From: JASHUC01 sp035606175
GTDB lineage: Bacteria > Pseudomonadota > Gammaproteobacteria > Steroidobacterales > Steroidobacteraceae
Direction of reading: 5' to 3'
Assembly (NCBI GenBank): GCA_035606175.1
Contig: DATNFW010000006.1
Location: forward strand, 1-15,181
Length of the DNA: 15,181 nucleotides
Every line of letters begins with the position of its first letter. Within the stretch, counting starts at the first letter, position 1. The notes below the pieces were generated by a model. It searched no databases, was not told the DNA's origin, and was given only the letters and a program-made list of their open reading frames with translations. Of the stretch, positions 1 through 7,198 are shown piece by piece. A program made the translations under genes and the position numbers.

Positions 1-251
<251 letters not shown>

Positions 252-405
252 ATAACCTCAAGGTGTTTGCCCTCAAGGCAAGTGCCGAAGAGGATCGATG
301 CGATGGAGCTGGTTCGCGGCGGCCGTGAGGCCTGCCGCGTCATCAACGAGCATCGCGAACGCGACAGCGTCGAAACAGAGAACGAACCGGATTGGAGATG
401 GGTGC

Positions 406-425
406 GCCGGGGCGAAAGCCCCGGC
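406..425 (+). other. Hairpin with GAAA tetraloop in the 23S-5S spacer
   Basis: GCCGGGGC (406-413), loop GAAA (414-417) and GCCCCGGC (418-425) form a perfect 8-bp stem 19 nt before the 5S gene. A GNRA loop on a GC stem is very stable in RNA. It probably helps precursor rRNA processing or keeps the 5S leader folded apart from the mature RNA; that role is inferred. The rest of the 193-nt spacer (252-444) shows no tRNA and no credible coding region, only a weak 5-bp stem around the TTGCC/GGCAA pair near 268-282. Confidence 0.6.
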
Positions 426-444
426 TCATCGATCTCGAACAGTT

Positions 445-563
445 TGCCTGGCGGCAATAGCGAGCGGGAACCACCCGATCCCATTCCGAACTCGGAAGTG
501 AAAACGCTCTGCGCCGATGGTAGTGTGGCCGCAAGCCATGCCAGAGTAGGTCACTGCCAGGCT
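445..563 (+). rRNA. rrf: 5S ribosomal RNA
   Basis: The sequence starts TGCCTGGCGGCAATAGCG and ends GTAGGTCACTGCCAGGCT, so the 5' and 3' ends pair as the helix I acceptor-like stem. Internal landmarks match bacterial 5S: CCCATTCCGAACTCGGAAGTG (loop B/C region) and GCGCCGATGGTAGTGTGG (loop E/helix IV). Length is about 119 nt, normal for a gammaproteobacterial 5S. It lies in the same orientation as the 23S fragment, so this is the tail of an rRNA operon with the usual 23S-5S order and no tRNA between them or after them. Confidence 0.96.
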
Positions 564-574
564 CTAAACCCGAA

Positions 575-610
575 GCGCCCCTCGTGCCGCAAGGCCCGGG
601 GGGCGTTTCT
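575..610 (+). terminator. Intrinsic terminator of the rRNA operon
   Basis: GCGCCCC (575-581) pairs with GGGGCGT (600-606, one G-T pair at the base) around an internal GC-rich loop and is followed by TTTCT. It sits 12 nt after the 5S gene, the expected place for the rrn terminator. The T tract is short (three T, C, T), so it may work together with further factors. Confidence 0.7.
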
Positions 611-624
611 CATTCCGGGTCCAT

Positions 625-828
625 ATGAACGCTCAGCCGCGCTTCACTTCAGAGTGCCCGAAATGTGGCCACGAGAGGCCTCAGGTCGGCCACTCCCTCG
701 ATGAGCTCGAGCAGCTGCTCGAGACGGGCTCCGAGATCGAGGCATATTGTTCGAGCTGTGATGTCTACTGGCCGCTCTCCACCGAGGACCGCGCGGACCT
801 CGAGCGCGCGCTCACGCGGCGGAAATGA
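625..828 (+). CDS. Small zinc-ribbon hypothetical protein
   Basis: The 67-residue product carries two CxxC knuckles, CPKC (residues 11-14) and CSSC (43-46), 28 residues apart, the layout of a single zinc ribbon. The rest is acidic and probably helical (SLDELEQLLETGSEIEAY between the knuckles, and STEDRADLERALTRRK at the end). No family name or function can be given; such small ribbons bind zinc and often nucleic acid or partner proteins. There is no clear Shine-Dalgarno before the ATG, and the gene begins only 15 nt after the rRNA terminator, so it could be expressed by read-through or from a promoter hidden in the terminator region. Downstream it converges on the DUF899 gene. Both knuckles being intact in a 67-codon frame argues for a real gene. 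Confidence 0.7.
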   Translation: MNAQPRFTSECPKCGHERPQVGHSLDELEQLLETGSEIEAYCSSCDVYWPLSTEDRADLERALTRRK

Positions 829-842
829 CCGGGGTCGGTCCT

Positions 843-874
843 GCCGCGGTGCTGCGGCGCCGCAGTGCCGCGGC
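843..874. repeat. 32-nt GC-rich inverted repeat in a convergent gap
   Basis: The arms are GCCGCGGTGCTGCGGC (843-858) and GCCGCAGTGCCGCGGC (859-874) with no spacer. Fourteen of 16 positions pair by Watson-Crick and the two others become tandem G-U wobbles in RNA, so a near-complete hairpin is possible. It is followed directly by two tandem copies of GCGCAATC (873-888, sharing one base pair step with the arm). It lies between the convergent zinc-ribbon and DUF899 genes, where it could act as a two-way terminator, though neither side has a T tract. A REP-like dispersed repeat is the alternative. Confidence 0.65.
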
Positions 875-907
875 GCAATCGCGCAATCGCAGAATTCATG
901 GCCCCGC

Positions 908-1672
908 TCACCGCTCGTACTCATCGCGCCGGCGCCACCAGGGTCCGTTCTCGTTGCGGCCGCGCGGTGCGCGGTCGAGCCACTGATACATGCCCCAGAG
1001 GCCATCCAACCCGCGCGCGTACGCGGAATACGTGTGGTAGACGATGCCATCCTCGAGCGCGAATGCGCTCATTCCAGGGGCCTCGCGCACATAGGTCGGC
1101 AGATCGACCCCGCTCATGGCCGCATGCGTGTCAGCGCGCGTAGGCGTGCCCGCCGGCGGCTCGCGCCGCGGCGGCCGCGTTCGATAGTTGTATTCGGTTC
1201 CTCCCTCGCGCTGCTGCGTCTCCGTGATCGACGCATTGAAATCGAAGTTGAAATCACCGTCGTGTGCGGATGCCCACGGGAACGTCCATCCCAATCTGCG
1301 CTTGTAGGCTTGAAGCTTCTCGATGGGCGCCCGCGATACCGCCCACAGCATCACGTCGTGATGCGCGAGGTGCACGGCGAATCCGTTGAAGCCATCGGCG
1401 ATCGCGGAGCAGGACGGGCAGCCCGCCTTGTAGTCGGGGCCGAACATGAAGTGATAGACGAGGAGCTGGGAGCGGCCTCGGAAGAGCTCGGCGAGTGTAG
1501 CGCTTCCCTCGTCCGTGTCGAACCTATAGGTCTTCTCGATCCGAACCCACGGGAGCGCCTGCCGGCGGCGTGCGAGCTCGTCGCCTCGTCTCGTCAGCTC
1601 CTTCTCCGCCTCGAGCAGCTCGAGCCGCGCTGCGCGCCACTCCTCGCGCGTTCCCGTCTTGTGCATCGCCAT
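908..1672 (-). CDS. DUF899 family thioredoxin-like protein
   Basis: The 254-residue product matches what I know of the DUF899 family (thioredoxin-fold proteins of unknown reaction). A basic/acidic N-terminal helix is followed by the central strand LLVYHFMFGPDYKAGCPSC, with a CPSC pair at residues 85-88 in the place of the thioredoxin CxxC, then a region rich in FNFDF and aromatic residues, and the conserved tail with GMYQWLDRAPRGR. It has no signal peptide, so it is probably cytoplasmic and a redox or peroxide-related enzyme; the substrate is not known. I chose the start at 1672 because AGGAG lies 7 nt before that ATG; a longer reading frame continues upstream but only as a shadow of the divergent gene. 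It is the only minus-strand gene in the window and is divergent from a regulator gene with an 87-nt gap, a common sign that the regulator controls it. Confidence 0.87.
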   Translation of the reverse strand: MAMHKTGTREEWRAARLELLEAEKELTRRGDELARRRQALPWVRIEKTYRFDTDEGSATLAELFRGRSQLLVYHFMFGPDYKAGCPSCSAIADGFNGFAVHLAHHDVMLWAVSRAPIEKLQAYKRRLGWTFPWASAHDGDFNFDFNASITETQQREGGTEYNYRTRPPRREPPAGTPTRADTHAAMSGVDLPTYVREAPGMSAFALEDGIVYHTYSAYARGLDGLWGMYQWLDRAPRGRNENGPWWRRRDEYER

Positions 1673-1759
1673 GATCTGTCTCCTCATCGCTATCGTGCCG
1701 TGAGATAGTTTCGGCGCAGGGAGGCGCGAAGTGGGAGTTACAAGTGTGACGGGATTCCA

Positions 1760-3007
1760 GTGGACCCGTTGATTGCGGCCGCGGCGCGCGCGCTTGCGAT
1801 CGGCGATCCTCTCGGCGCATTGAAGCGAGTCGCCTTGCGCCGCGATGCGGCGGCTCTCGCGCTTCGCGGCATTGCGATGGCGCAGCTGGGCGAGCTCTCT
1901 CGAGCGAAGCAGCTGCTGCGGCGCGCGGCGCGGGCTTTCGGGACGAGAGCACCGGCGGCTCGGGCGCGATGCGTCGTCGCCGAGGCGGAGATCGCGTTTG
2001 TCTCGCGCGATTTGCGTGGGTCCGAGAACGCACTCGTTGCTGCGCGGCAGACGCTCGAAGCGCACGGCGATCGGCTCAACGCCGCCCATGCGCGGCATCT
2101 CGAGATTCGGCGACTCGTTCTCATTGGACGGCTCGACGAGGCCGAACGCGAGCTCTCCTCTGCCGATCCTGCGCCGCTTCCTCCGGCATGGAGGGCGGCA
2201 CACGAGCTGGTGCTTGCAGGGATGGCGGTTCGCCGTTTGCGCGCCCGCGAAGCGCGCGCCGCACTCGGCCGCGCACTGCGGTCCGCGCATCGCGCCGGCA
2301 TCCCGGGACTCATCGCGGAAATCGAGAGCGCCCGGCGATCTCTCAACGCCCCGGCGGCGCGTCTGATCGCGCGCGCAGCCGAGCGGATGCTGCGGCTCGA
2401 TGAGGTCGAAGCGCTGCTCGCCACGAACGCGCTCGTCATCGATGCATGCCGGCGCATCGTGCGTGGTGAGGGCACGCGGGTCTCGCTCGTCAAACGTCCG
2501 GTGCTGTTCACGCTCGCCCTGGCACTCGGGGAGGCATGGCCGGGCGAAGTGGCGCGCGAGGTGCTCATCGCGCGCGCGTTTCGCATCAGGCTCGACGATG
2601 AGTCGCAGCGTGCGCGTTTGCGGGTCGAGATTGCGCGCCTGCGCAGAGCGCTGCGCGGAGCAGTCGATATCGCAGCCACGTCGCGCGGTTTCACCCTCGT
2701 GCCGCGCCGCGGGCGCGAAGTCATCGTACTCGCCCCGCCACTCGATGCGCGGATTCCTGCATCGCGGTCCCTCGACGACAAACACGCCTCTCTCCTAGCC
2801 CTGCTCGCCGACGGGGAGTGCTGGTCGAGCTCTGCCCTGGCTCTTGCGCTCGGAGCGAGCCCGCGCACCGTGCAGCGCGCACTCGAGGCGCTCTTCGCCG
2901 CCGGCAGGGTTCACTCACTCGGTCGCGGACGCACCCGCCGCTGGATCGCGCCTCCCCTGCCGGAGCTCACGACGGCGTTGCTGCTCCCCTTCCCCGTTCC
3001 CGATTGA
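1760..3007 (+). CDS. TPR-like/winged-helix transcriptional regulator
   Basis: The 415-residue product has three parts. Residues about 1-210 are Ala/Arg/Leu-rich helical hairpins resembling tetratricopeptide repeats (for example LALRGIAMAQLGELSRAKQ). Residues about 235-320 look like an OmpR/SARP-type winged helix: RPVLFTLALALGEAWPGEV, then REVLIARAF, the recognition-like segment RARLRVEIARLRRAL, and a final beta strand ATSRGFTLVP. Residues about 335-395 form a second helix-turn-helix (SSSALALALGASPRTVQRALEALFAAGRV). No receiver domain or kinase is seen. The start is a GTG at 1760; there is no strong ribosome site and no better start. It is divergent from the DUF899 gene, and the 87-nt gap holds a 5-bp inverted pair CTATC (1690-1694)/GATAG (1704-1708), too short to call an operator. 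It probably regulates DUF899 and the genes downstream; the signal is unknown. Confidence 0.78.
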   Translation: MDPLIAAAARALAIGDPLGALKRVALRRDAAALALRGIAMAQLGELSRAKQLLRRAARAFGTRAPAARARCVVAEAEIAFVSRDLRGSENALVAARQTLEAHGDRLNAAHARHLEIRRLVLIGRLDEAERELSSADPAPLPPAWRAAHELVLAGMAVRRLRAREARAALGRALRSAHRAGIPGLIAEIESARRSLNAPAARLIARAAERMLRLDEVEALLATNALVIDACRRIVRGEGTRVSLVKRPVLFTLALALGEAWPGEVAREVLIARAFRIRLDDESQRARLRVEIARLRRALRGAVDIAATSRGFTLVPRRGREVIVLAPPLDARIPASRSLDDKHASLLALLADGECWSSSALALALGASPRTVQRALEALFAAGRVHSLGRGRTRRWIAPPLPELTTALLLPFPVPD

Positions 3008-3020
3008 CTAAACTGCGGCC

Positions 3021-3722
3021 ATGAGCCGCTCCAAGGCCGAGATCCTTCGGGAATACGAGTCGTTCCCCGGCGTCGATCACGTCCATGGCCTCACGTACGA
3101 CGGTGCGCACGTCTGGTTTGCGGCCGGCGCGAGGCTCAACGCGCTCGACCCGGAGAGTGGCAGAATCGCGCGCTCGATAGATGTTGCCGCGGAGGCCGGT
3201 ACCGCCTTCGACGGCCGGCACCTCTTTCAGATCGCCGACGGGCGCATTCGGAAAATCGATCCGTCAACCGGACGCGTGCTCGCGACGATCCCGGCCCCCG
3301 GCGGGCGGGGGAACGATTCCGGCCTCACGTGGGCCGAAGGGACGCTCTGGGTGGGGCAATACCGGGACCGCAAGATTCATCAGATCGATCCTGAGACCGG
3401 GAAGATCCTCCGCACGATCGAGTCCAACCGCTTCGTGACCGGTGTCACCTGGGTCGATGGCGAGCTCTGGCATGCCACTTGGGAGGCCGAAGAGGCCGAG
3501 CTCAGGCGAGTCGATCCGCAAACGGGCAGGGTGCTCGAAACGCTCGAGATGCCGGCCGGGGTCGCAGTTTCGGGACTCGAGACGGACGGTGGCGAGCGGT
3601 TCTTCTGCGGCGGAAGTCGAAGCGGCAAGGTGAGAGTCGTCCGCCGGCCGAGACGGTGCTCCGCGCCGCAGACGGCATCGAGCCGCAACGGGCCCGCGCG
3701 CCGCGGCGCCAAGTCAGCGTGA
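3021..3722 (+). CDS. Glutamine-cyclotransferase-like beta-propeller protein
   Basis: The 233-residue product is built from repeating blades of the form ALDPESGRI, KIDPSTGRV, QIDPETGKI, RVDPQTGRV, each preceded by a strand with a Trp or Phe (VWFAAGA, LWVGQYRDR, LWHATWEAEEAEL). This is the signature of the YncE/glutaminyl-peptide cyclotransferase (PF05096-like) propellers. It has no signal peptide, so it is not obviously a secreted cyclotransferase, and whether it is an enzyme or a ligand sensor is unknown. The C-terminal 30 residues are a basic, low-complexity tail. It starts 13 nt after the regulator stop on the same strand, so the two are probably one transcript. No Shine-Dalgarno is evident before the ATG, which is consistent with translational coupling. 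Confidence 0.78.
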   Translation: MSRSKAEILREYESFPGVDHVHGLTYDGAHVWFAAGARLNALDPESGRIARSIDVAAEAGTAFDGRHLFQIADGRIRKIDPSTGRVLATIPAPGGRGNDSGLTWAEGTLWVGQYRDRKIHQIDPETGKILRTIESNRFVTGVTWVDGELWHATWEAEEAELRRVDPQTGRVLETLEMPAGVAVSGLETDGGERFFCGGSRSGKVRVVRRPRRCSAPQTASSRNGPARRGAKSA

Positions 3723-3744
3723 TTCAACAGTCGGGAGATCTCCG

Positions 3745-4203
3745 GTGAGCCAGAAAATCGATCTCGCAAACGCGCCGGTCACGATCGGCAGCCGCTATCC
3801 GGCGCCTTACGATGAGCCGTGCCGCGCTCGCTTTCGCACGCGGCTCGGGGATGCTGCGGGGCTCACGCAGTTCGGCGTGAATCTGCTCAAGCTCCCCCCG
3901 GGCGCCTGGTCGAGCCAGCGGCACTGGCACTCGGTAGAGGATGAGTTCGTGTACGTGATCGAGGGTGAGCTCGTCCTCGTGACCAATGCGGGCGAGCAGA
4001 CGCTGCGTGCGGGCGACTGCGTCGGCTTCAAAGCGGGCATCGCCGACGGCCATCAGCTGCAGAACCGCTCGAGCAGCGAGGCCGTCCTGCTCGAGATCGG
4101 CACGCGACTGCCGCAGCAGGACGAGGTCGACTATCCCGACATCGACATGCGGGCGCCGCGCGGACGCAACGGATTTACGCGCAAGGACGGCACGCCTTAC
4201 TGA
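3745..4203 (+). CDS. Cupin domain protein
   Basis: The 152-residue product is a single cupin barrel. Motif 1 is present with H60, H62 and E67 (HWHSVEDEFVYVIEGE) and motif 2 as GDCVGFKAGIADGHQ with H103, so a full set of metal ligands (three His, one Glu) is present. The family binds Fe, Mn or other divalent metals and covers dioxygenases, isomerases and sugar-binding sensors; the substrate cannot be read from sequence. The start is GTG at 3745, supported by GGGAG about 9 nt upstream. It begins 22 nt after the propeller gene and ends 17 nt before the MOSC gene, so the series from the regulator to MOSC can be one operon. No signal peptide. Confidence 0.85.
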   Translation: MSQKIDLANAPVTIGSRYPAPYDEPCRARFRTRLGDAAGLTQFGVNLLKLPPGAWSSQRHWHSVEDEFVYVIEGELVLVTNAGEQTLRAGDCVGFKAGIADGHQLQNRSSSEAVLLEIGTRLPQQDEVDYPDIDMRAPRGRNGFTRKDGTPY

Positions 4204-4220
4204 GGGCGGGTATCGCAACC

Positions 4221-5060
4221 ATGCCGACCGTTCAGGCGCTCAACATCTATCCCATCAAATCCGCGCGCGCCCTTCCGCTCGCTTCGGTGAGCCTTGCCGC
4301 GACCGGCTTCGAATGGGACCGCCAATGGATGATGGTGGATGCGGCCGACAGCTTCATCACGCAGCGCACTCACCCGCGCCTTGCGCGCGTCGTCCCGTCG
4401 ATCGGACCCGACGCGCTCACATTGAGCGCGGAAGGACTCGAGTCGCTCGATGTACCGCTCGCGGCAGCCGGCGCGTCCGTCACGGTGCAGGTCTGGAACG
4501 ACAGCTGCATCGCGCAGGACCAGGGCGATGAGGCGGCCGAGTGGCTGAGCGAAGCGATCGGCGATGCGGTGCGGCTCGTGCGAGTCGGTCCGCACATGGT
4601 TCGCGATGCGAATCCGCGCTATGCAGAGCCGGATGCAGCTCCCATCACGTTCGTCGACGGCTACCCCATTCTCGTCTGCAATACGGCATCGCTTGCGAAT
4701 TTGAACGCGCGCATGCCCTCGCCCGTGCCGATGGAGCGCTTCAGGCCGAATCTCGTCATCGATGGGCTATCCCCGTTCGAGGAGGATCGAATCGCGGCCC
4801 TCACGATCGAGTCGTTCCAAGGAGAGCCTGTCCGGCTGCGGCTTGTTAAGCCCTCGGTGCGCTGTGTGATCCCGTCGACCGATCAGCGCACCGGCGAGCG
4901 CTCGACGAATCCGCTCCCCTTCCTCCGGCAGTTTCGCTTCGACCGGGCATTGAAGGGCATCACGTTCGGCGAGAACGCGGTGATCGCCTCGGGGATCGGC
5001 CACACCCTCAGCGTCGGCGCTCGGTGCACGGCCCACTTCGATGCGCCGGCGGGGGCCTGA
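4221..5060 (+). CDS. MOSC domain protein (YcbX/mARC-like)
   Basis: The 279-residue product starts with a MOSC N-terminal beta-barrel (residues about 1-115, IYPIKSARALPLASVSLAATGFEWDRQWMMVD, ITQRTHPRLARV) followed by the MOSC catalytic domain. The expected molybdenum-ligand cysteine is probably C215 in KPSVRCVIPSTDQRTG, and the segment NPLPFLRQFR matches the C-terminal part of YcbX-like proteins. No ferredoxin-like [2Fe-2S] domain follows, so it is the short form, which needs an external electron donor. Homologues reduce N-hydroxylated compounds such as base analogues; this use here is inferred. It follows the cupin by 17 nt. A 6-bp hairpin GCCGAG/CTCGGC (5062-5078) just after the stop may be a weak terminator. 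Confidence 0.9.
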   Translation: MPTVQALNIYPIKSARALPLASVSLAATGFEWDRQWMMVDAADSFITQRTHPRLARVVPSIGPDALTLSAEGLESLDVPLAAAGASVTVQVWNDSCIAQDQGDEAAEWLSEAIGDAVRLVRVGPHMVRDANPRYAEPDAAPITFVDGYPILVCNTASLANLNARMPSPVPMERFRPNLVIDGLSPFEEDRIAALTIESFQGEPVRLRLVKPSVRCVIPSTDQRTGERSTNPLPFLRQFRFDRALKGITFGENAVIASGIGHTLSVGARCTAHFDAPAGA

Positions 5061-5061
5061 A

Positions 5062-5078
5062 GCCGAGAGGCCCTCGGC
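5062..5078 (+). terminator. Possible weak terminator after the MOSC gene
   Basis: GCCGAG (5062-5067) and CTCGGC (5073-5078) form a 6-bp stem with a 5-nt loop directly after the MOSC stop codon, followed by CGATTTA. The T run is too short for a confident intrinsic terminator. The remaining spacer to 5248 shows no gene or repeat that I can support. Confidence 0.35.
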
Positions 5079-5251
5079 CGATTTACCGTAATCTGCCGCC
5101 GCGCAGCGCCTGGCAGGGGTGCGCGCGGTTTCGGCGCCCGATTTGTGCGCCGCGCCCGTGACGCGCTGCGGCACTCCGGCCAGACTGCCGTGAGATTTCA
5201 AACGGCAGCGGCGCGCATGGCGCCGCTCGAGAGGGTGCGGGGTCGTCTGTG

Positions 5252-7111
5252 ATGCGGGTGGTCGCTGCCATCCTGGTAACGCTCGCCACGGCGGCGGTCG
5301 CCTGGACCGTTCTGGTGCTCCTCAAATGGCGCGCCCGTCGCCTGCGCGATACACGTTATCGGCGGATGCTCGAGCAATCTCCGAACGGTGTGCTGCTCGC
5401 CGATGCTGCGAGCCTGCGCATCGTCGACGCCAACCCCGCTTTCCTCGCAGCGATCGGCTACTCGCTCGCGGAGCTGCGCGCGCTCACTGTTCCGCAGGTC
5501 TTCGTCGACGATGGCACCGATGCCGAGGCGCTCGCCGAAAGACTTCGGTTCCCGGATTGTCGCGTGCCGATGCTCTTGCACCAGCGGTCCCAAAGCGGAG
5601 CGCTCCTCGAGATCGAGGCGACCGGCTATCGGCTGACTCTGGATGACGGCGAGCTCATCGCATTCGCGGCGCACGACGTGTCGCTCCGGCGCAAGGTCGA
5701 GGCGCAGCTGCTCGAGAAGCAGCAGCACCTCGATCATCTCGCGCATCACGATCAGCTAACGGGTCTGCCCAACCGGCTGTATCTCGCCCATCGCCTGCCC
5801 GGGGCGATCGAGGAGGCGAAAAAGAGCGGCACGATGCTCGCGGTGCTGTTCCTCGACCTCGATCGCTTCAAGCACATCAACGATTCCCGCGGCCACGAGA
5901 CGGGCGACAGACTCCTCAAGACCGTGGCCGAACGCGTGCGCGCCACGGTGCGCGAGGGCGACATCGTCGTGCGCATGGGCGGCGATGAGTTCATCGTCGT
6001 GCTGCAGGCTTTGACGCGCATCGAGCTCATCAATGAGACGGCGGCGCGGATCAACGAGGCGCTCTCCGCGCCGGTGATCGTCGACGGCCGTCCGCTCGTC
6101 ACCACGGTGAGCATCGGCGTGAGCCTCTTCCCGCGGGACGGCGCCGACATGGGCGAGCTGCTGCGCCATTCGGATACGGCGATGTATCAGGCGAAGGATC
6201 GCGGCCGCAACAACTTTCAGCTCTTCAGCCCCGTAATGGCGCGCAAGATTCGCGAGCGCGTGGCGATCGAGGCGAGTTTGCGTGCGGCGATCGAGCGCGA
6301 CGAGCTCGACGTGCACTATCAGCCGATCGTGGAGATCTCGACCAATCGCGTGACTGCGCTCGAGGCGCTGCTGCGCTGGAAGCACCCGACTCAGGGCTAC
6401 ATCCTGCCCGGGCGCTTCATCGACATCGCCGAGGAGACGGGCCTCATCGTTCCGGTCGGCGAGTTCGTGCTCGATCGGGTGCTCGAGGACATGAGCTGCT
6501 GGCGCCGCGAGGGCGCCGCTCCGGTGCCCGTCGCGGTGAACATCTCCGCCGTGCAGCTGCAGCGCACGAATTTGCCCGAGAAGATCCGCGCGCTCACGCG
6601 CACTCACGACGTGAGCCCGACGATGCTGCAACTCGAGCTCACGGAGAGCGCGATGTTCGAGCGCCGGGAGTCGCGCGGCGGCGGGACACGCCGGGATGCG
6701 GTTTCCGCGCTCCGCGATCTCGGGGTGCGCATCGCAATCGATGATTTCGGCACGGGCTACTCGAGCCTCGGGTATCTCAAGCAGTGGCATGTCGATTTCC
6801 TCAAAATCGACCGCAGCTTCGTCCGCGACCTCGTGACCGACATGAGCGATCTCGCGATCGTCGGTGCGATCATCGCGATCGCTCGCCACCTCAACATCCG
6901 GGTGATCGCGGAGGGGATCGAGGGCTGGCAGCAGCTCGAGAAACTGCGCCAGCTCGGCTGCGGGCTCGCGCAGGGCTATCTGTTCGCGAAGCCCGCCCCG
7001 GCGCCGCAGTGTCGGCGCCTGCTGAACGGCGTTCCGCTCAGTCTCACGGACGATACGGCACAGACGGGCGAGTTCGAGCTGCCGGACCCGATGGGCGCAA
7101 CCGGCACCTGA
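5252..7111 (+). CDS. PAS-GGDEF-EAL bifunctional cyclic-di-GMP protein
   Basis: The 619-residue product has one N-terminal membrane helix (residues about 4-26), a PAS sensor domain (about 37-150, starting RMLEQSPNGVLLADAASLRIVDANPAFL), a diguanylate cyclase domain and a phosphodiesterase domain. The cyclase signature GGDEF is intact at residues 243-247, and an inhibitory I-site RxxD (REGD) lies five residues before it. The phosphodiesterase signature EAL is intact at 371-373, with NISAVQLQ, LELTES, the DDFGTGYSS loop 6 and AEGIE also present. Both activities are therefore possible; which dominates cannot be predicted. It sits at the inner membrane with catalytic domains in the cytoplasm. A GTG codon directly upstream (5249) is an alternative start. 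It has 190 nt of free space before it, so it likely has its own promoter. Confidence 0.95.
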   Translation: MRVVAAILVTLATAAVAWTVLVLLKWRARRLRDTRYRRMLEQSPNGVLLADAASLRIVDANPAFLAAIGYSLAELRALTVPQVFVDDGTDAEALAERLRFPDCRVPMLLHQRSQSGALLEIEATGYRLTLDDGELIAFAAHDVSLRRKVEAQLLEKQQHLDHLAHHDQLTGLPNRLYLAHRLPGAIEEAKKSGTMLAVLFLDLDRFKHINDSRGHETGDRLLKTVAERVRATVREGDIVVRMGGDEFIVVLQALTRIELINETAARINEALSAPVIVDGRPLVTTVSIGVSLFPRDGADMGELLRHSDTAMYQAKDRGRNNFQLFSPVMARKIRERVAIEASLRAAIERDELDVHYQPIVEISTNRVTALEALLRWKHPTQGYILPGRFIDIAEETGLIVPVGEFVLDRVLEDMSCWRREGAAPVPVAVNISAVQLQRTNLPEKIRALTRTHDVSPTMLQLELTESAMFERRESRGGGTRRDAVSALRDLGVRIAIDDFGTGYSSLGYLKQWHVDFLKIDRSFVRDLVTDMSDLAIVGAIIAIARHLNIRVIAEGIEGWQQLEKLRQLGCGLAQGYLFAKPAPAPQCRRLLNGVPLSLTDDTAQTGEFELPDPMGATGT

Positions 7112-7198
7112 CCGGAGCCGACGGCCTTCAGGGCGGCCGCCTTCGGCCTTGCAGCCCCGCGAAGCCCTTCGACCCTGCGCGGTCCCGCTCGTGCGAGA

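Noticed and set aside
1738..2868. Long minus-strand open frames opposite the regulator gene
   Set aside because: Low-complexity Arg/Ser/Ala translation, the usual antisense shadow in GC-rich DNA; the plus frame carries recognisable DNA-binding domains.
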